From positions 9,154,501 to 9,218,500 of the forward strand of contig NC_063159.1 of the NCBI RefSeq assembly GCF_020921035.1: 64,000 nucleotides of DNA, given 5' to 3'. Shown one piece after another: positions 47,254 to 57,853 of this stretch. The translations under genes were made by a program, and so were the position numbers. Source of the DNA: Rhodamnia argentea. Taxonomy: Eukaryota; Streptophyta; Magnoliopsida; Myrtales; Myrtaceae. Under the pieces are notes generated by a model. It was not told the DNA's origin, did no database searches, and saw only the letters and a program-made list of their open reading frames with translations. Positions within the stretch are counted from its first letter, which is position 1. Each line of letters starts with the position of its first letter.

Positions 47254-48469
47254 GAGACCTATTTAGTAACAATTCTATTCTAAAAAATTATTTCTAAATA
47301 TAAATGATTTTTTCTTATTCTGCTCCCGAAAACAGTTTCTAATCAGAAGAACGCATTTACGCATTTAGTAACTGCACAAAATTTTATATCCAAAATAGAA
47401 AAATAACATAAATGAGTTTGGTACGATACTAAAAATTTCTATTCCCAATTTTTTCATTTAATAATAAAAATAGCGGTGGAAGCAGCGAGGACTAGCGACC
47501 GGCGAGGGACTCATACTTGTAAGGACAAGCATTAAGTTACACTATGCTTGTTTTTCTAAAATGACATTACTATTTTTTTTTGTTCTCCGGAACAAACAAG
47601 CTACTTTTTTTTACTCCTTGTTTTTGTTCCAAATCTATTCCCGTGAACAATTTCTGTTTCAGTGGATAGAAAAATTAATTAACATTACCAAACGAATTTT
47701 TATTTTTATTTTTATATTTTCATGAACAAAAGAATAGAAAAATAGAGACTTAGATCTATTTGGCAACAATTCTGATTCTTTGATTCTGTTCTCAAAACAA
47801 AAAAAAGATGAGAAACATGTTTGATAACGTAAATGATTCTAATTCTAATTCTATTCACGGGAACAATTTGAAAGCAAAAACAAGAATAAAAAAAAGTTGA
47901 TTCTAGAAAAAAAAATCACTTTTGAGAATTACAAAAAAGAACAATGTCTTAGTTCTTTTAAAAAGATTAAGTCTTCCACATGGACTTATGAACTTTAAAA
48001 AAATTAAAATTAGATTGAATATTTACAAACAACTAATTTTTTTAAATACATTTTTTAAAAATTAAATTTAAAAATAAGCTTTAAAATATAACAAAAAAGT
48101 TAAAAATTTTTAAAAATGGGGAGAGAATTAAAATTGAAAAAAATTAAAAATTGAAAGAGTGGGGAGAAATTAAAAAAATCTACAAAGTTAAAAATTTTAA
48201 ACAAATTAAAAAAAGAAATTTTTTTAATTCTTATTAAAAAGATTAAACTTTTTAAAAAAAAATTCTAGCCACGTGGTTGTTACAGAGAACAAAATTTTCT
48301 ACGGTTACCAAACGCGTTTCTATTCGGGAATGTAAATTTTGTGCGGTTATCAAACATGTTCTGATTTTCTAAAAGTGGAGCAGAGTCAGAAAATACAATT
48401 CCAATTAGAATTTCTTTTTTGGATCAGAATCATTGCCAAATAGACCCTTATAAATGTATCAAACGGGCC
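47254..48469. mobile_element. Two nested Tourist-like MITEs
   Basis: The outer element starts after TTA at 47,251–47,253 and ends before TTA at 48,470–48,472; the paralogous site at 57,641 has a single TTA, i.e. the empty site. The inner element (47,753–48,447) has ends GATCTATTTGGCAACAATTC and, in reverse complement, GGGTCTATTTGGCAATGATTC, again flanked by TTA on both sides. Both are AT-rich and non-coding. Confidence 0.7.
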
Positions 48470-49076
48470 TTAGATGGCAAAGCTTAGAGCCACTAAAAAA
48501 TCTCCAAACTGTCTCTCTCCTCTTCCAAATGAGGATACAATTTATTGCTAAATCAATAATACGTGTTTTAAATTTGAAAAGAACATAGCCAAATATATTT
48601 TTAAAGCTTTTATTTATGTTAGAAAATTGTCGTTTTAGCAACCCATATTCATGTTCAAGAAAATACATTTTTTTAATTAAAAAAAGAAAATCTATTTTCT
48701 TTTTGTCAAATGAAAATTGAAAATAACCGGGGAAAAAAGAAAATAAGGAAAAAGGGGGGAAAAGAGAGAGAGAAGAGAAAAGGAACAAGGGAATCAAAGC
48801 AAGCACACATAGATGGCCAAGCTTAAAGCCACTAAAAAATCTCTAACCTTCCTTGACACGAAATAGAAAAGAAACAGAGGATCTGAGAAATCCATAAGAA
48901 AGTGTTACTACTTTCTGATGGAGACCATTTTTGTATAAGGCTCTATTTATAATAGAATATATGGAATGGACACAATAAAGGAAAAGATATACAGAAGATA
49001 CTTTCCTAATTGTACATGATCTAATCCCCAATTAAATTAATTTACTCAAATCTCTCCAGGAACCCTATTTCCAACA

Positions 49077-49117
<41 letters not shown>

Positions 49118-49130
49118 ACTAACAACGTAG

Positions 49131-50269
49131 GAAAAGTTCGAGGATGGAGATTTCCTCGTTTCGTTTTGTTACGTCATTAGGAGGGAAATGAAGATCTCGA
49201 CCTCATCTCGTTGTTCCTAGCCCTCGCGTCTAAACAAGATCTAGGTCGTAAACATGGGTTTCTAGCATTTTTCTCCACATATGTTGGTGACTTGTTTTTT
49301 TTTTTTCTTTTTAAACATAGAGAAATTTACTTTTTCTCTTATTTATGCTTTTTCTTGCAAAGAAGAGAATGTTTTAAATTTAAAGAATATGACCAAATCC
49401 TCATGTCAATATTTATATGTATTTTAGGTTTATTAGTTTGGGAAAGGTGCAAGGGTTGAGAATTCTAAAAACTTAAAAATTGAAGTTCAACTCTAAACAC
49501 ACCCTCACTGGTTACTACTTTTTGTTATCAATAATTTTTTTTAACCAGATCATATAGTGGCATCCTTAAAACCGATGCCTTACCCGAAAATCAGAGTTCC
49601 CCGTAATTGAGAGAAAATATAAAAGTAATGACCGGCAATTCATACCTAGCAAAGATCCGCTTACCTTTGAATTGACCTTACCCCGAACTTCTCGCACGCA
49701 GGAAGCGCCTGGCTGTGCTCACTTCGGTCCAGAACGTCCTCATCGCAGCTCTCCTTGCACCTCTGCAGCGGTCCTTCATCTTCAAAGTCTGCAATGAGAG
49801 AGCTCTACTATGAAAATGCTGCATCGTTCTTTTTCATCACTGCCGGATGATAAAATTGTTTTTCTCCTCTCTAAATAGTTTCCCAGCCCAATTCTTCAAA
49901 GGAGTCGCCGGTCATCACGACAAAGGGAAAAGAAGGAGAACATCAACTTGGGAGTTTTCTCTTTCCTAAGAAGAGTATGCTTTCTATTTCGAATTCTTTG
50001 ATGCCAAATTTCAAGGATAAGATGCGAGTGTACTTACCTCTTCTCCCACCTCCTTTACTCTGTCCCTATTTGTAGTTTTGAGCTGCCATGAAGGCATTGT
50101 AAACTTTCAACCAATCACATTGTTCACCATGCCGTGTCAGATTTTCGACACTTGGGTGAACGTTTTTGAAGAGTATAACGCTCAAGCAATCGCAAAAAAA
50201 AAAAAAAAAGTTAAGGCATTACAGTGAGCGTTGTACGAAAATTATGACACTCATGGTATTCTTATCTCG
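49131..50269. other. Duplicated intergenic DNA of the DUF4220 cluster
   Basis: Blocks here match the flank near 39,760–40,860 ('gcaaagatccgcttacc', 'gtctgcaatgagag'). No gene is present. Confidence 0.45.
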
Positions 50270-51266
50270 CATCTCAACATCCACATATTCATTTCTCACT
50301 TCCTCCTATACAATCCAAAGTTCTATGGAGAGGAGCAATAAAGTTCTAATTAAGCATAATCATGGAATTTTGTTCCATTTCATATCTATGGAGCAAATGG
50401 AACGTACAAGGTTCCATCATATTGAACTAATCATGGATGAGATGCTTTTCTTCAGCCATTTAATTTAATGCATGAGATACGTTGCTTGTGTTCATTCGCG
50501 AAATGGTTGGTTCACGATTCTTTTACCTACTTGGATTCTTGAATAGATTCTTTATTCGAACAAAAAAGCAATGAACCATCTCAACATGTATATATACATT
50601 TCCCAATGTTCCTCCTATACAAACAAAAATTTTATGGAGAGGAGCAATAATATTCAAATTAAGCATAAACATGGCATTTAGTTCCATTTCAGCTCTGTGG
50701 AACAAAGAGGTTCCGTCATATTAAACTAATGATGGATGAGATACTTTTCTTCATCCATTTACTAAATTAGATACCTTGCTTGTGTTCATTTGCGAAATGG
50801 TTGATTTGCATTTCTTTTACCTTCTTGGGTTTTCGAATAGATTAATTCTTCCGACTAACAAACAAGGAACCATTTCAACATGTGCACATAAACATTCCCT
50901 GCTGTTCTTCTTATACGAACCAATTATATCTGTTTCTCCTATACACTCCCAAGTTATGCAAAGAGCAGCGATAAAGTTCAACCTAAGCAAAAACATGGCA
51001 TTGAGCTCTATTTTGGATATATGGAACAAATGGAACGTTCGAGGCTCCCTCATAATGAACAAATCATGAATGAGATAATTTTCATCAATCATTTAACTCA
51101 CGAGACACCTTGCTTTTGTTCATTCGCGGAAAGGTTGGTTCGCAATTCTTTTACCTTCTTGGATTTTTGAATAGGTTATTTCTTTTGACAAACAACAAGG
51201 AACCGTCTCAACATGTATACTTCTATATTTCCCATTGTTCCTCCTATGCGAACTGATATTAAATAG
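50270..51266 (+). repeat. Tandem array of DUF4220 leader-plus-start segments
   Basis: At least three successive units, about 290–340 bp each, repeat the same order: 'ctaatcatggatgagat', 'ccttgcttgtgttcattcg', 'ttcttttaccttcttgg', 'aggaaccatctcaacatg', 'ttcctcctatac', 'agcaataaagttc', then ATGGCATTTAG or ATGGCATTGAG and some 20 codons (such as MALSSILDIWNKWNVRGS) before the next leader begins. A fourth unit is cut by the hAT element at 51,267 and resumes at 52,351–52,420 ('aaactaagcaagaacatggc'). None has a gene body. Confidence 0.8.
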
Positions 51267-51639
51267 TAGGGGTGTCAATGGTTCAGTTCAGTTCGGTTTT
51301 TCAAAAAACCGAACCGAACTGAACTATTAGGGAATGCGTTTGAACTGAACCAAAACTCATCTTGAACTGAACTGAATTGAGCTGAAAAATTCAATTTAGT
51401 TCGGTTCGGTTCAGTTTGGTTCATGGTTTTTGACGAATCAGTGCAACTCAGATTATTTCCTCTTCCCAACTGTATCGCAAGCCGCCCACTGTTTCTCTCT
51501 CCCCCAGCCCAAAACCCACCTCCACCTCCTTCTTCTTCAGAAAACTCCTAATTTGCAAGCCATCCGAACCAGCTCATAAATTTTCCCATTCGACCGAATT
51601 GAATCTGCCGCCATGTTCGTCGCCAATCCCAATTGAGCC

Positions 51640-51930
51640 CTAGTCCCTACTTCCTCCTTCTTCTTCCTGTTTCTGCTTCATCCTCATCTTCAGCTCACGC
51701 ATGCCAAGAAGCCCACGCCCTTGCCTTCCAATCATGTTGAAGCACCTAGCGTAGGCAAGGTGCCGGACGGCGCATCGACACGTGCCGATTTGGGTGCGGA
51801 AATGGTCGAAAGCCGATGACTTCTTGAACTGCGCGACCACGCGCTTCAAGCTGCGCTCCTTGTAGAGGAAATCGTGGGCCGATTTGAGGGTGGTGACCAA
51901 GTCGCCAGCTTGCAGGGAGGTGGAAAATGT
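51640..51930 (-). pseudogene. PPR-protein-like fragment captured by the hAT element
   Basis: A minus-strand frame of about 86 codons contains LKSAHDFLYKERSLKRVVAQ, FKKSSAFDHFRTQIG and VRHLAYARCFNMI. The spacing of YKER-LK-VV-FKK-FR-G-VR-LA-A-F resembles the segment before the first repeats of mitochondrial PPR proteins of the At1g55890/At3g13160 type, as I remember them. The fragment ends in a Lys/Glu-rich tail and a stop, unlike a real PPR protein. The identification is moderate; that it is non-transposon coding sequence is more secure. Confidence 0.45.
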
Positions 51931-52017
51931 GCTCTTGAGGAGGTGTAGTCATTTCTGTGTCTCTTAGCTTGTGAATCTGCAGTTGGAGAAGAGAGATTGG
52001 AAATGACGAGGACTTAC

Positions 52018-52137
52018 AATGGCGCAGGTGGCGAAATTAGGGTTGAGGAATTTCTTCGCGAGGTAGTGAGTGATGATATCCTCGTCCATCGGGTGGAATT
52101 TGAAGCCCGGAGGCAAGTCCACGATGTCATCTTCCAT
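52018..52137 (-). pseudogene. NAC-domain first exon captured by the hAT element
   Basis: From ATG (52,137) the 40 codons read through [20 protein letters not shown], the hallmark of NAC subdomain A. A consensus donor (CCATT|GTAAGT) lies exactly where NAC genes usually have their first intron. The following subdomains B–E are absent; the next DNA is of a different origin. It was therefore captured as genomic DNA with its splice donor. FHPT is changed to FHPM and DEEL to DEDI. It cannot bind DNA as a NAC factor alone. Confidence 0.8.
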
Positions 52138-52420
52138 GGCAACCGTGAGCTTAAGTTTTTAACTTTTTATTTTTATGGTTCGGTTCGATTAATCGAACCG
52201 AACTGAAAAAAACTGAACTAAAAAATAAATTGTGATTCTTTTTATTATCCGAACTGAAAACCAAACCGAACTGAAAATGAACGAAATTCCAGTTCGGTTC
52301 GGTTCGGTTCAGTTTTTGGTTCGGTTCGCGGTTCGGTTTTGACACCCCTATTAAATAGGGAGGAGCAAAAAAGGTTCAAACTAAGCAAGAACATGGCATA
52401 AATCTACGATATGTAAGAAC

Positions 52421-52952
52421 AAGATCAAGCTCCGAGGAATTTTGAGAAATAACCCATTCCGAAGCGATTTTTAGAATTTTTTGCTAATCAATTATGATCC
52501 TCAAATGAGGCCAACGTTGCTTGCCCTCCACAAATTAGCTAATTTCGGACCTCTGCTGCAATCCAGAAAGCTATCTCTCTCTCTCTCTCTTACTCTAAAT
52601 TTTTAATTATCGAAATAAAATTAATTAGACAAAGAATACAACGTCCGCGATGAGACGTCTCTATTATGGAAATGCTAACTTCTTCTTTTTCCCACTGTAA
52701 ATATTGACACGTAAAACACTTACATTATTTTTTCAATGTTTTTTGCGAAGCACTGTTAATATATCGATTAAACGCAGGAAAACCTTTTTACTTGTTATTG
52801 AGTGCAGACAACCAAGCCCCAGATCACTCCATTTTGTTAACGTGATGAATTTTCCATTTCATTTACATTTTCAGTACAAATTTCGTTATTAAAAAAACCG
52901 AAAAACCAAACCAATTTTCTTGTACCAACAAATTGGAAGACTACGTCAAACT
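52421..52952. other. Intergenic DNA of the duplicated cluster
   Basis: The phrase 'aagaatacaacgtccgcgat' (52,632) matches 'aagaatacaatgtctgcaat' near 40,820, so this is again the flank of a DUF4220 unit. There is a short CT run at 52,574–52,590. No gene. Confidence 0.4.
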
Positions 52953-53278
52953 TGTTGGGGTTGTCCCACATCAATTGTAGAAGGGGCTGGTGGTCGGTTT
53001 ATAAATATGAGGGAAAATCTCATCCTTTGAGCTAGCTTTTGAGATGAGAGAAGCCCAAGACCACCCAACACCGGTATTAGAGCCCGGGTTACCAACAAGT
53101 CTGGACCCAACAGTCATATAGGAGAGATGCGGGTTGTCGCTGCCTCCGACCCAGGGCCCGACGTGTGAGGGGGAGATTGTTGGGGTTATCCCACATCGGT
53201 TGTGGAAGGGGCTGGTGATCGGTTTATAAGTGTGAGAGAAAGCCTTTTGGTATAAGAGAGGCCTAAGACCACCCAACA
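52953..53278 (+). mobile_element. TRIM (terminal-repeat retrotransposon in miniature)
   Basis: Two direct repeats, 52,953–53,070 and 53,178–53,278, begin TGTTGGGGTT and end CCACCCAACA. Directly after the first comes CGGTATTAGAGC, close to the TGGTATCAGAGC site complementary to initiator tRNA-Met. GTGAGGGGGAGAT before the second is a good polypurine tract. The internal part is only about 107 bp, with no coding. The two repeats differ mainly by an indel and several substitutions, so it is not recent. Confidence 0.9.
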
Positions 53279-53737
53279 AAACAGATTCTTGTGCTCTTTG
53301 ATTCGAATAAATTATTATTATTATTTTTTTAAGCTTTGATCGATTATGATTGAGTCAATTTCAATGAATACCAATTTCTTTCGCTTGTTGCCAAAAGCCT
53401 AACTTTACTCTCCTTTCCATACAACGGATCTTGTTTTTATTCCATGAGAAGATTTCGGTGTCCCTTTTCTATTCTTTGATGCCAAACTTGACAGAGGAGA
53501 GATGCCAAAGTACTTTGTGCCGCGGTGAATTCCCTATCTCTTCATCCATTTCATGGATGATATACTTTTCTTCTGCCACTTCAAAGTATAGGACACCTTG
53601 CTTGTGTTCACTCTCGAGCTTTTGAATAGATGTTGTCTTCTGACATACAAGTGAGGAACCATCTCAACATCCTATATGTTTTGTTGCAACCGAAATTATA
53701 ACGAAGAGGAGCCATAAAATTCAAACAAAGCAAAATC
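53279..53737 (+). promoter_or_regulatory. Leader region of the intact DUF4220 gene
   Basis: It shares the cluster leader ('tttcatggatgatatactt', 'ccttgcttgtgttcactc', 'aggaaccatctcaacatcc', 'caaacaaagcaaaatc' before ATG). A possible TATA-like CTATATGT lies at 53,671. The leader is almost the same as that of copy C and more distant from copy B. Confidence 0.45.
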
Positions 53738-55879
53738 ATGGCATTTATCTCCATCTTGGATCTGTGGAGCACATGGAACATCCCAAGCTTCGTCATATTG
53801 AGCCTCTCGCTTCAAGTCTTTCTCGTTCTATTTGCACCCCTAAGGAAAAAAATAGCCAACGACCACATTGTTTTCCTCTTGTGGTTGGCCTATTTGATGG
53901 CCGACTGGGTAGCTACATTTGCTATCGGCCTCATCTCTCACAACCAAGGCAATTCATCCGATCGTGAAGCTGAAGCAAATGGAGCAATTAAGGCATTTTG
54001 GGCCTCATTTCTCTTGTTACATTTGGGCGGTCCGGACACCATCACTGCCTTCTCTCTAGAGGACAGCTCGCTTTGGCGACGACACCTGCTCAGTTTTATC
54101 TTCCAAGTCGGTGCTGCCATCTATGTCTTTGTGCAGATATTTCCTAGCGACAATTCGTTGGTGATGCCAACAATGCTTGTATTTTTTGCTGGAGTCATAA
54201 AGAATGTGGAGAGAACACTGGCACTTAATCTATCAAGCCTCCCGAGGCTCAGGAAATCGTTGATGCCAGTGTCCTGGCCATTTTATGATGATCATCAATC
54301 CAGCGAGCTCTTTACGGAACTTAATGCTCGAGGGGAAGAACATTCTGACGAAGGAGAAGCAGAGCTTGCTGAGAGCATTGTGGTAAAACATGCTTACTAC
54401 TTCTTTCCAAAATTTAAGGTGTTCATGGGAGATCTCATGTTCTATAGATTAGAACGCGAAATGAGTCGCACATATTTCCAGAATGTTTCTGCGATAGACG
54501 CGTTGAGGATGATATCAGTTGAACTCCAGTTTATGTACGAGGTGCTCCACACGAAAGCATTGGCAATACATTCCAAGTGGAGCTACATTTTCCGCTTCAT
54601 AGCCTTCACTGACCTTGCGCTGGCTTTCGTCTTGTTTAATCGCTTGAAGAAGCACCAGCTCCCCGAACCTGACGTGGAAATTACTTATTCCCTCCTATTC
54701 GGGGGGATGGCTCTTGATGCGATAGCTCTATTCATGCTCATTTTTTCCAATTGGACTCTTGCCAAAATCAAGTGGTACAAAACAAGATCGTCCAAGCTAG
54801 AGTCATATCTCCACAAATTGGTAGCTGCCACAGATTACCTGAGGAAGCCCCGATCCACCACATGCAAAGTAGAGCTTGGTGCCAATGCTATGTTTGCGGC
54901 CTTAGATACACCATTCACATTTCGAAGGTGGTCAGAATCCATCTCTGCTTGCAACCTTTTATCCAAGTCGTTGAATGAGAGCCCGAGAAAGATTTATAAG
55001 CTCGGTCGGAGCTGGGGCATCGTCGACGTTTCTAACATTTGCAGTATTCCGTTGCGTACTGCCAAGAAAATCGTCTCTTGTTTCCATCAAGTTAGGGAGA
55101 TATGCTGTCGTCCAAGGAAAATAGTAGTGATTGCGAATACGGAGTACGTGTCCAAGAATCCCTTTATTAGGAAGCTATGGATCTTTATCTTTAAGGAGGT
55201 TAAGCGTAAATCCATGAATGCAGAAACTCCAGCAGAAGTGAAGAAGACATTTGAGGCCAGAGGTGATCTGTTTCTCCAGAGCACACTAACTGTGGAAATT
55301 TGTGGCGAATTTTTAGCTCATGTGACCGAGACTAATTACGACAACAGCATTATATGTTGGCATCTCGCAACCGAGATATGGTACAACAAAGAGAAGCGGA
55401 GAGCTGGAGATGAGGAAAGGGAATTCAGCAAGATCCTCTCCGACTACATGCTGTATCTTTTGCTTAATCAAAATAATGTGGTGTCCGTGGTGGCCGGCGT
55501 TGCCCAAATGACCTCAGTAGCCGCGATGGTCCATCTTGTGTTCCATGGGAGCCGTAATGTGGAGGAGTTATGCGAGCAATTGTATGCAATTCCTCCTAAT
55601 ACATCCGGCTGGCCAACCGCAGTTCTGGAGGGGTGCCAATTGGCCCAAAAGATGGAAGGGCTCGGGGATGGGAAGTGGAAGGTGATGAGCGGCGTGTGGG
55701 TGGAGATGCTGTGTTATGCAGCAAGCCATATCAGGGGAGAGGCGCACGTGCAGGTGCTGAGCAAAGGCGGAGAGCTTCTCGCCTTTGTTTGGCTGTTGAT
55801 GGCTCATTTCGGTTGTTTCTACAAACCTGGATGGGGCATTCATCGTATTCGTGAGCACAGAAGACTAAGATGGTACTAA
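53738..55879 (+). CDS. DUF4220/DUF594 membrane protein (intact copy D)
   Basis: A single-exon frame of 713 residues. Several predicted membrane spans lie in the N-terminal half: about 17–35, 44–66, 117–135, 142–155, 282–301 and 318–338. DUF4220 covers roughly 48–420, with the motifs AFWASFLLLHLGGPDTITAF (87–105), LEDSSLW and VIKNVERTLALN. DUF594 is at about 648–695 (WVEMLCYAASH...HVQVLSKGGELLAFVWLLMAH). Between them is a cytosolic region with VKKTFEARGDLFLQ. The length is usual for the family and all landmarks are present. The biochemical role of this plant-specific family is not known to me. It is the only uninterrupted member of the local cluster, so it is likely the functional source of the broken copies. 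Confidence 0.92.
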   Translation: MAFISILDLWSTWNIPSFVILSLSLQVFLVLFAPLRKKIANDHIVFLLWLAYLMADWVATFAIGLISHNQGNSSDREAEANGAIKAFWASFLLLHLGGPDTITAFSLEDSSLWRRHLLSFIFQVGAAIYVFVQIFPSDNSLVMPTMLVFFAGVIKNVERTLALNLSSLPRLRKSLMPVSWPFYDDHQSSELFTELNARGEEHSDEGEAELAESIVVKHAYYFFPKFKVFMGDLMFYRLEREMSRTYFQNVSAIDALRMISVELQFMYEVLHTKALAIHSKWSYIFRFIAFTDLALAFVLFNRLKKHQLPEPDVEITYSLLFGGMALDAIALFMLIFSNWTLAKIKWYKTRSSKLESYLHKLVAATDYLRKPRSTTCKVELGANAMFAALDTPFTFRRWSESISACNLLSKSLNESPRKIYKLGRSWGIVDVSNICSIPLRTAKKIVSCFHQVREICCRPRKIVVIANTEYVSKNPFIRKLWIFIFKEVKRKSMNAETPAEVKKTFEARGDLFLQSTLTVEICGEFLAHVTETNYDNSIICWHLATEIWYNKEKRRAGDEEREFSKILSDYMLYLLLNQNNVVSVVAGVAQMTSVAAMVHLVFHGSRNVEELCEQLYAIPPNTSGWPTAVLEGCQLAQKMEGLGDGKWKVMSGVWVEMLCYAASHIRGEAHVQVLSKGGELLAFVWLLMAHFGCFYKPGWGIHRIREHRRLRWY

Positions 55880-55926
55880 AGCAGCAGCTATTTTAGGATT
55901 TAGTGCACGACCACAACGAAATAGAG

Positions 55927-55979
<53 letters not shown>

Positions 55980-57667
55980 TCATGCTGGTGCATCTTTAAA
56001 TTAGGTCTACATCTAATAATAATTCTACTATAATTAGCAAAACAAATATGTGTGTTATTACAGTAATTATTCATAGGCCCAACTCTCTGTCGAAGCTGCT
56101 CTTTGGGTTCTCACCCGGTTAATGCGAAGCGAAACTATCGTGTTTTCCTGTCGATTGTGAGTATGAATGCCTTATTCCGTCGTTCTATGAAGGAACGAAA
56201 CCACCTCCTCTTTGTTCCTTACATCATTTAACGCATCAATCAAGCACATGAAGATGGATTTTCTTGTTTATTAGGACATGACCAGAAACATTAGTCGTGC
56301 CTTGTGTTCGATACGCCACGCATACACTTACGAATAATTCAACCAATTCTCCCTTCCTTGATCTTGATCAAATATGGATAAATCCCATTTTTAGACCGAC
56401 TAAAGCATCGAATAATTATTGTTTGATAACCTGATTTATGATTCACGAGACACAGCGTGACGAAGGCATTATAAAGATCACATCTTTGGAGGGGTATGCA
56501 ACCTTGTGAACTTTCCTAGAAACAAAAGAATGAATAGTCAAGACTCGGAATTTTCTCGATTTAAAATTTATATAAATTTATAAATAAGTCGAGCTTTTCA
56601 ATTTGTGTGCTTCTTCTCGATTTATACCCTAGAATCAGAGAAAGATCTTGCATGGAGAAAAAAAAGGAAAAACCAAATGGTCTTCGATGAAATATTGTCC
56701 GTCATGTCAGACCTTTCGCATCTTATAAGTTCATTTTCTGCTTATTCTCATTCATAGATGACTTTTCTAAACCCGGAATCCTTGACACGTATATGATTTA
56801 TTTTATTTTATTTTATTTTTATTTTTGGAATTTGGACAATATTTTTAACTTTTCACAGCAAGTAAAAAGAAAATAGATTTTACTTGTTCTTGACTGCAGA
56901 CAAACAAGCCCTAAATCACTCCGTCTTTGCTAATATGATGAATTTTGTATTTCGATTTCAGAATTTGGACAAATGCGATAATATGATGTCGCCTTACATG
57001 CAAAATAAGGGCTCTGCTTCATGATGTTCTTAATTTTCAATTTCAGTGACAATGGTATTTTGTACTTGAAAGTGAAATTTTCCCCAACATGGACATAAAT
57101 TAGAAAAAAAACACATTTGATTGTGTGGTTTGCAAAGATTAAGAAATGTAATTTTCAATTTGCGTCCTCATTGAAAATACAAACTCCAAAACTGTTCCTT
57201 TTTATTTTTGTTTTGTAGTTCAAAAGTTAAAACAACCTTGCGTGTGTTCGACCCTTTTATTTTTTTCGACCCTTACTTTGAATACCATTTTCCGACTGAA
57301 TGATTTCCAATACAAATTTCATTTTCAAGAGAAAATAGGACACCGAATCATTTTTCTTGTACAAAAGAAAATCGAAAAATAGGACCGAAAACTTATCTTT
57401 CAAATTGAAAATAACACAGCCAAATATACTTTCACGATGTTTATTTATGTTACAAACTTGTCATTCTCGGAAACCAAATACATTTTCAACAAATTAGAGA
57501 ATTTTAGTCAAATGGAACACATTCTTACTTTGGAAAATGACAGGGGAAGAAAAGAAAATGAGGAAGCAAGGAAAAAAATTAATAAACATAGAGCAGAAAA
57601 AGGCAGGAACACAAGGGGAATCAAAGCAAGAACACCACCATTAGATGGCCAAGCTTAGAGCCACTCA

Positions 57668-57703
<36 letters not shown>

Positions 57704-57853
57704 CCTGTTTCAAAACTCAACAACGGACACAAGAAAGACTCCTCCCTTCTCCTTCTCCTTGTCTCTCTCCTTTTCTTGCAGCCAAATCCAATCACTCAAA
57801 ATCTCTTCCATTTGATTTGAACTGAATCAAGAACCAAAACTCCATTAAAGGCC
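55880..57853. other. Downstream flank of copy D and DUF2358 upstream region
   Basis: A (GA)n run of about 44 bp is at 55,932–55,975. 56,170–56,460 matches 43,590–43,860. From about 57,090 the DNA is duplicated at 46,660–49,130. A CT run at 57,671–57,701 and a CT-rich leader precede the DUF2358 start. No gene is supported in between. Confidence 0.5.

Larger units (their letters stand above)
46660..49130 (+). repeat. Duplicated copies of the DUF2358 upstream region
   Basis: 46,660–47,253 matches 57,090–57,640 (for example 'tttgattgtgtggtttgcaa' and 'tcaaagcaagaacac'). 48,470–48,840 is a further partial copy ('gatggcaaagcttagagcca', then 'gatggccaagcttaaagcc'). The CT run at 49,079–49,113 followed by 'caaaactaacaacg' matches 57,671–57,725 ('tcaaaactcaacaacg'). 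Nested Tourist-like elements interrupt the copy at 47,254–48,469. No DUF2358 coding sequence was copied. Confidence 0.65.
51267..52350. mobile_element. Pack-hAT element carrying captured gene fragments
   Basis: The ends are perfect 12-bp inverted repeats (TAGGGGTGTCAA / TTGACACCCCTA) with a perfect 8-bp target duplication, TTAAATAG, at 51,259 and 52,351. Both subterminal regions are dense in GGTTCGGTTC / GAACCGAAC motifs. The 700-bp interior is not transposon-like: it holds a NAC exon and a PPR-like fragment on the minus strand. There is no transposase, so movement would need one supplied in trans. Confidence 0.9.

Noticed and set aside
53938-55858. Minus-strand frames opposite the intact DUF4220 gene
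   Set aside because: They are shadows of a strongly supported gene.
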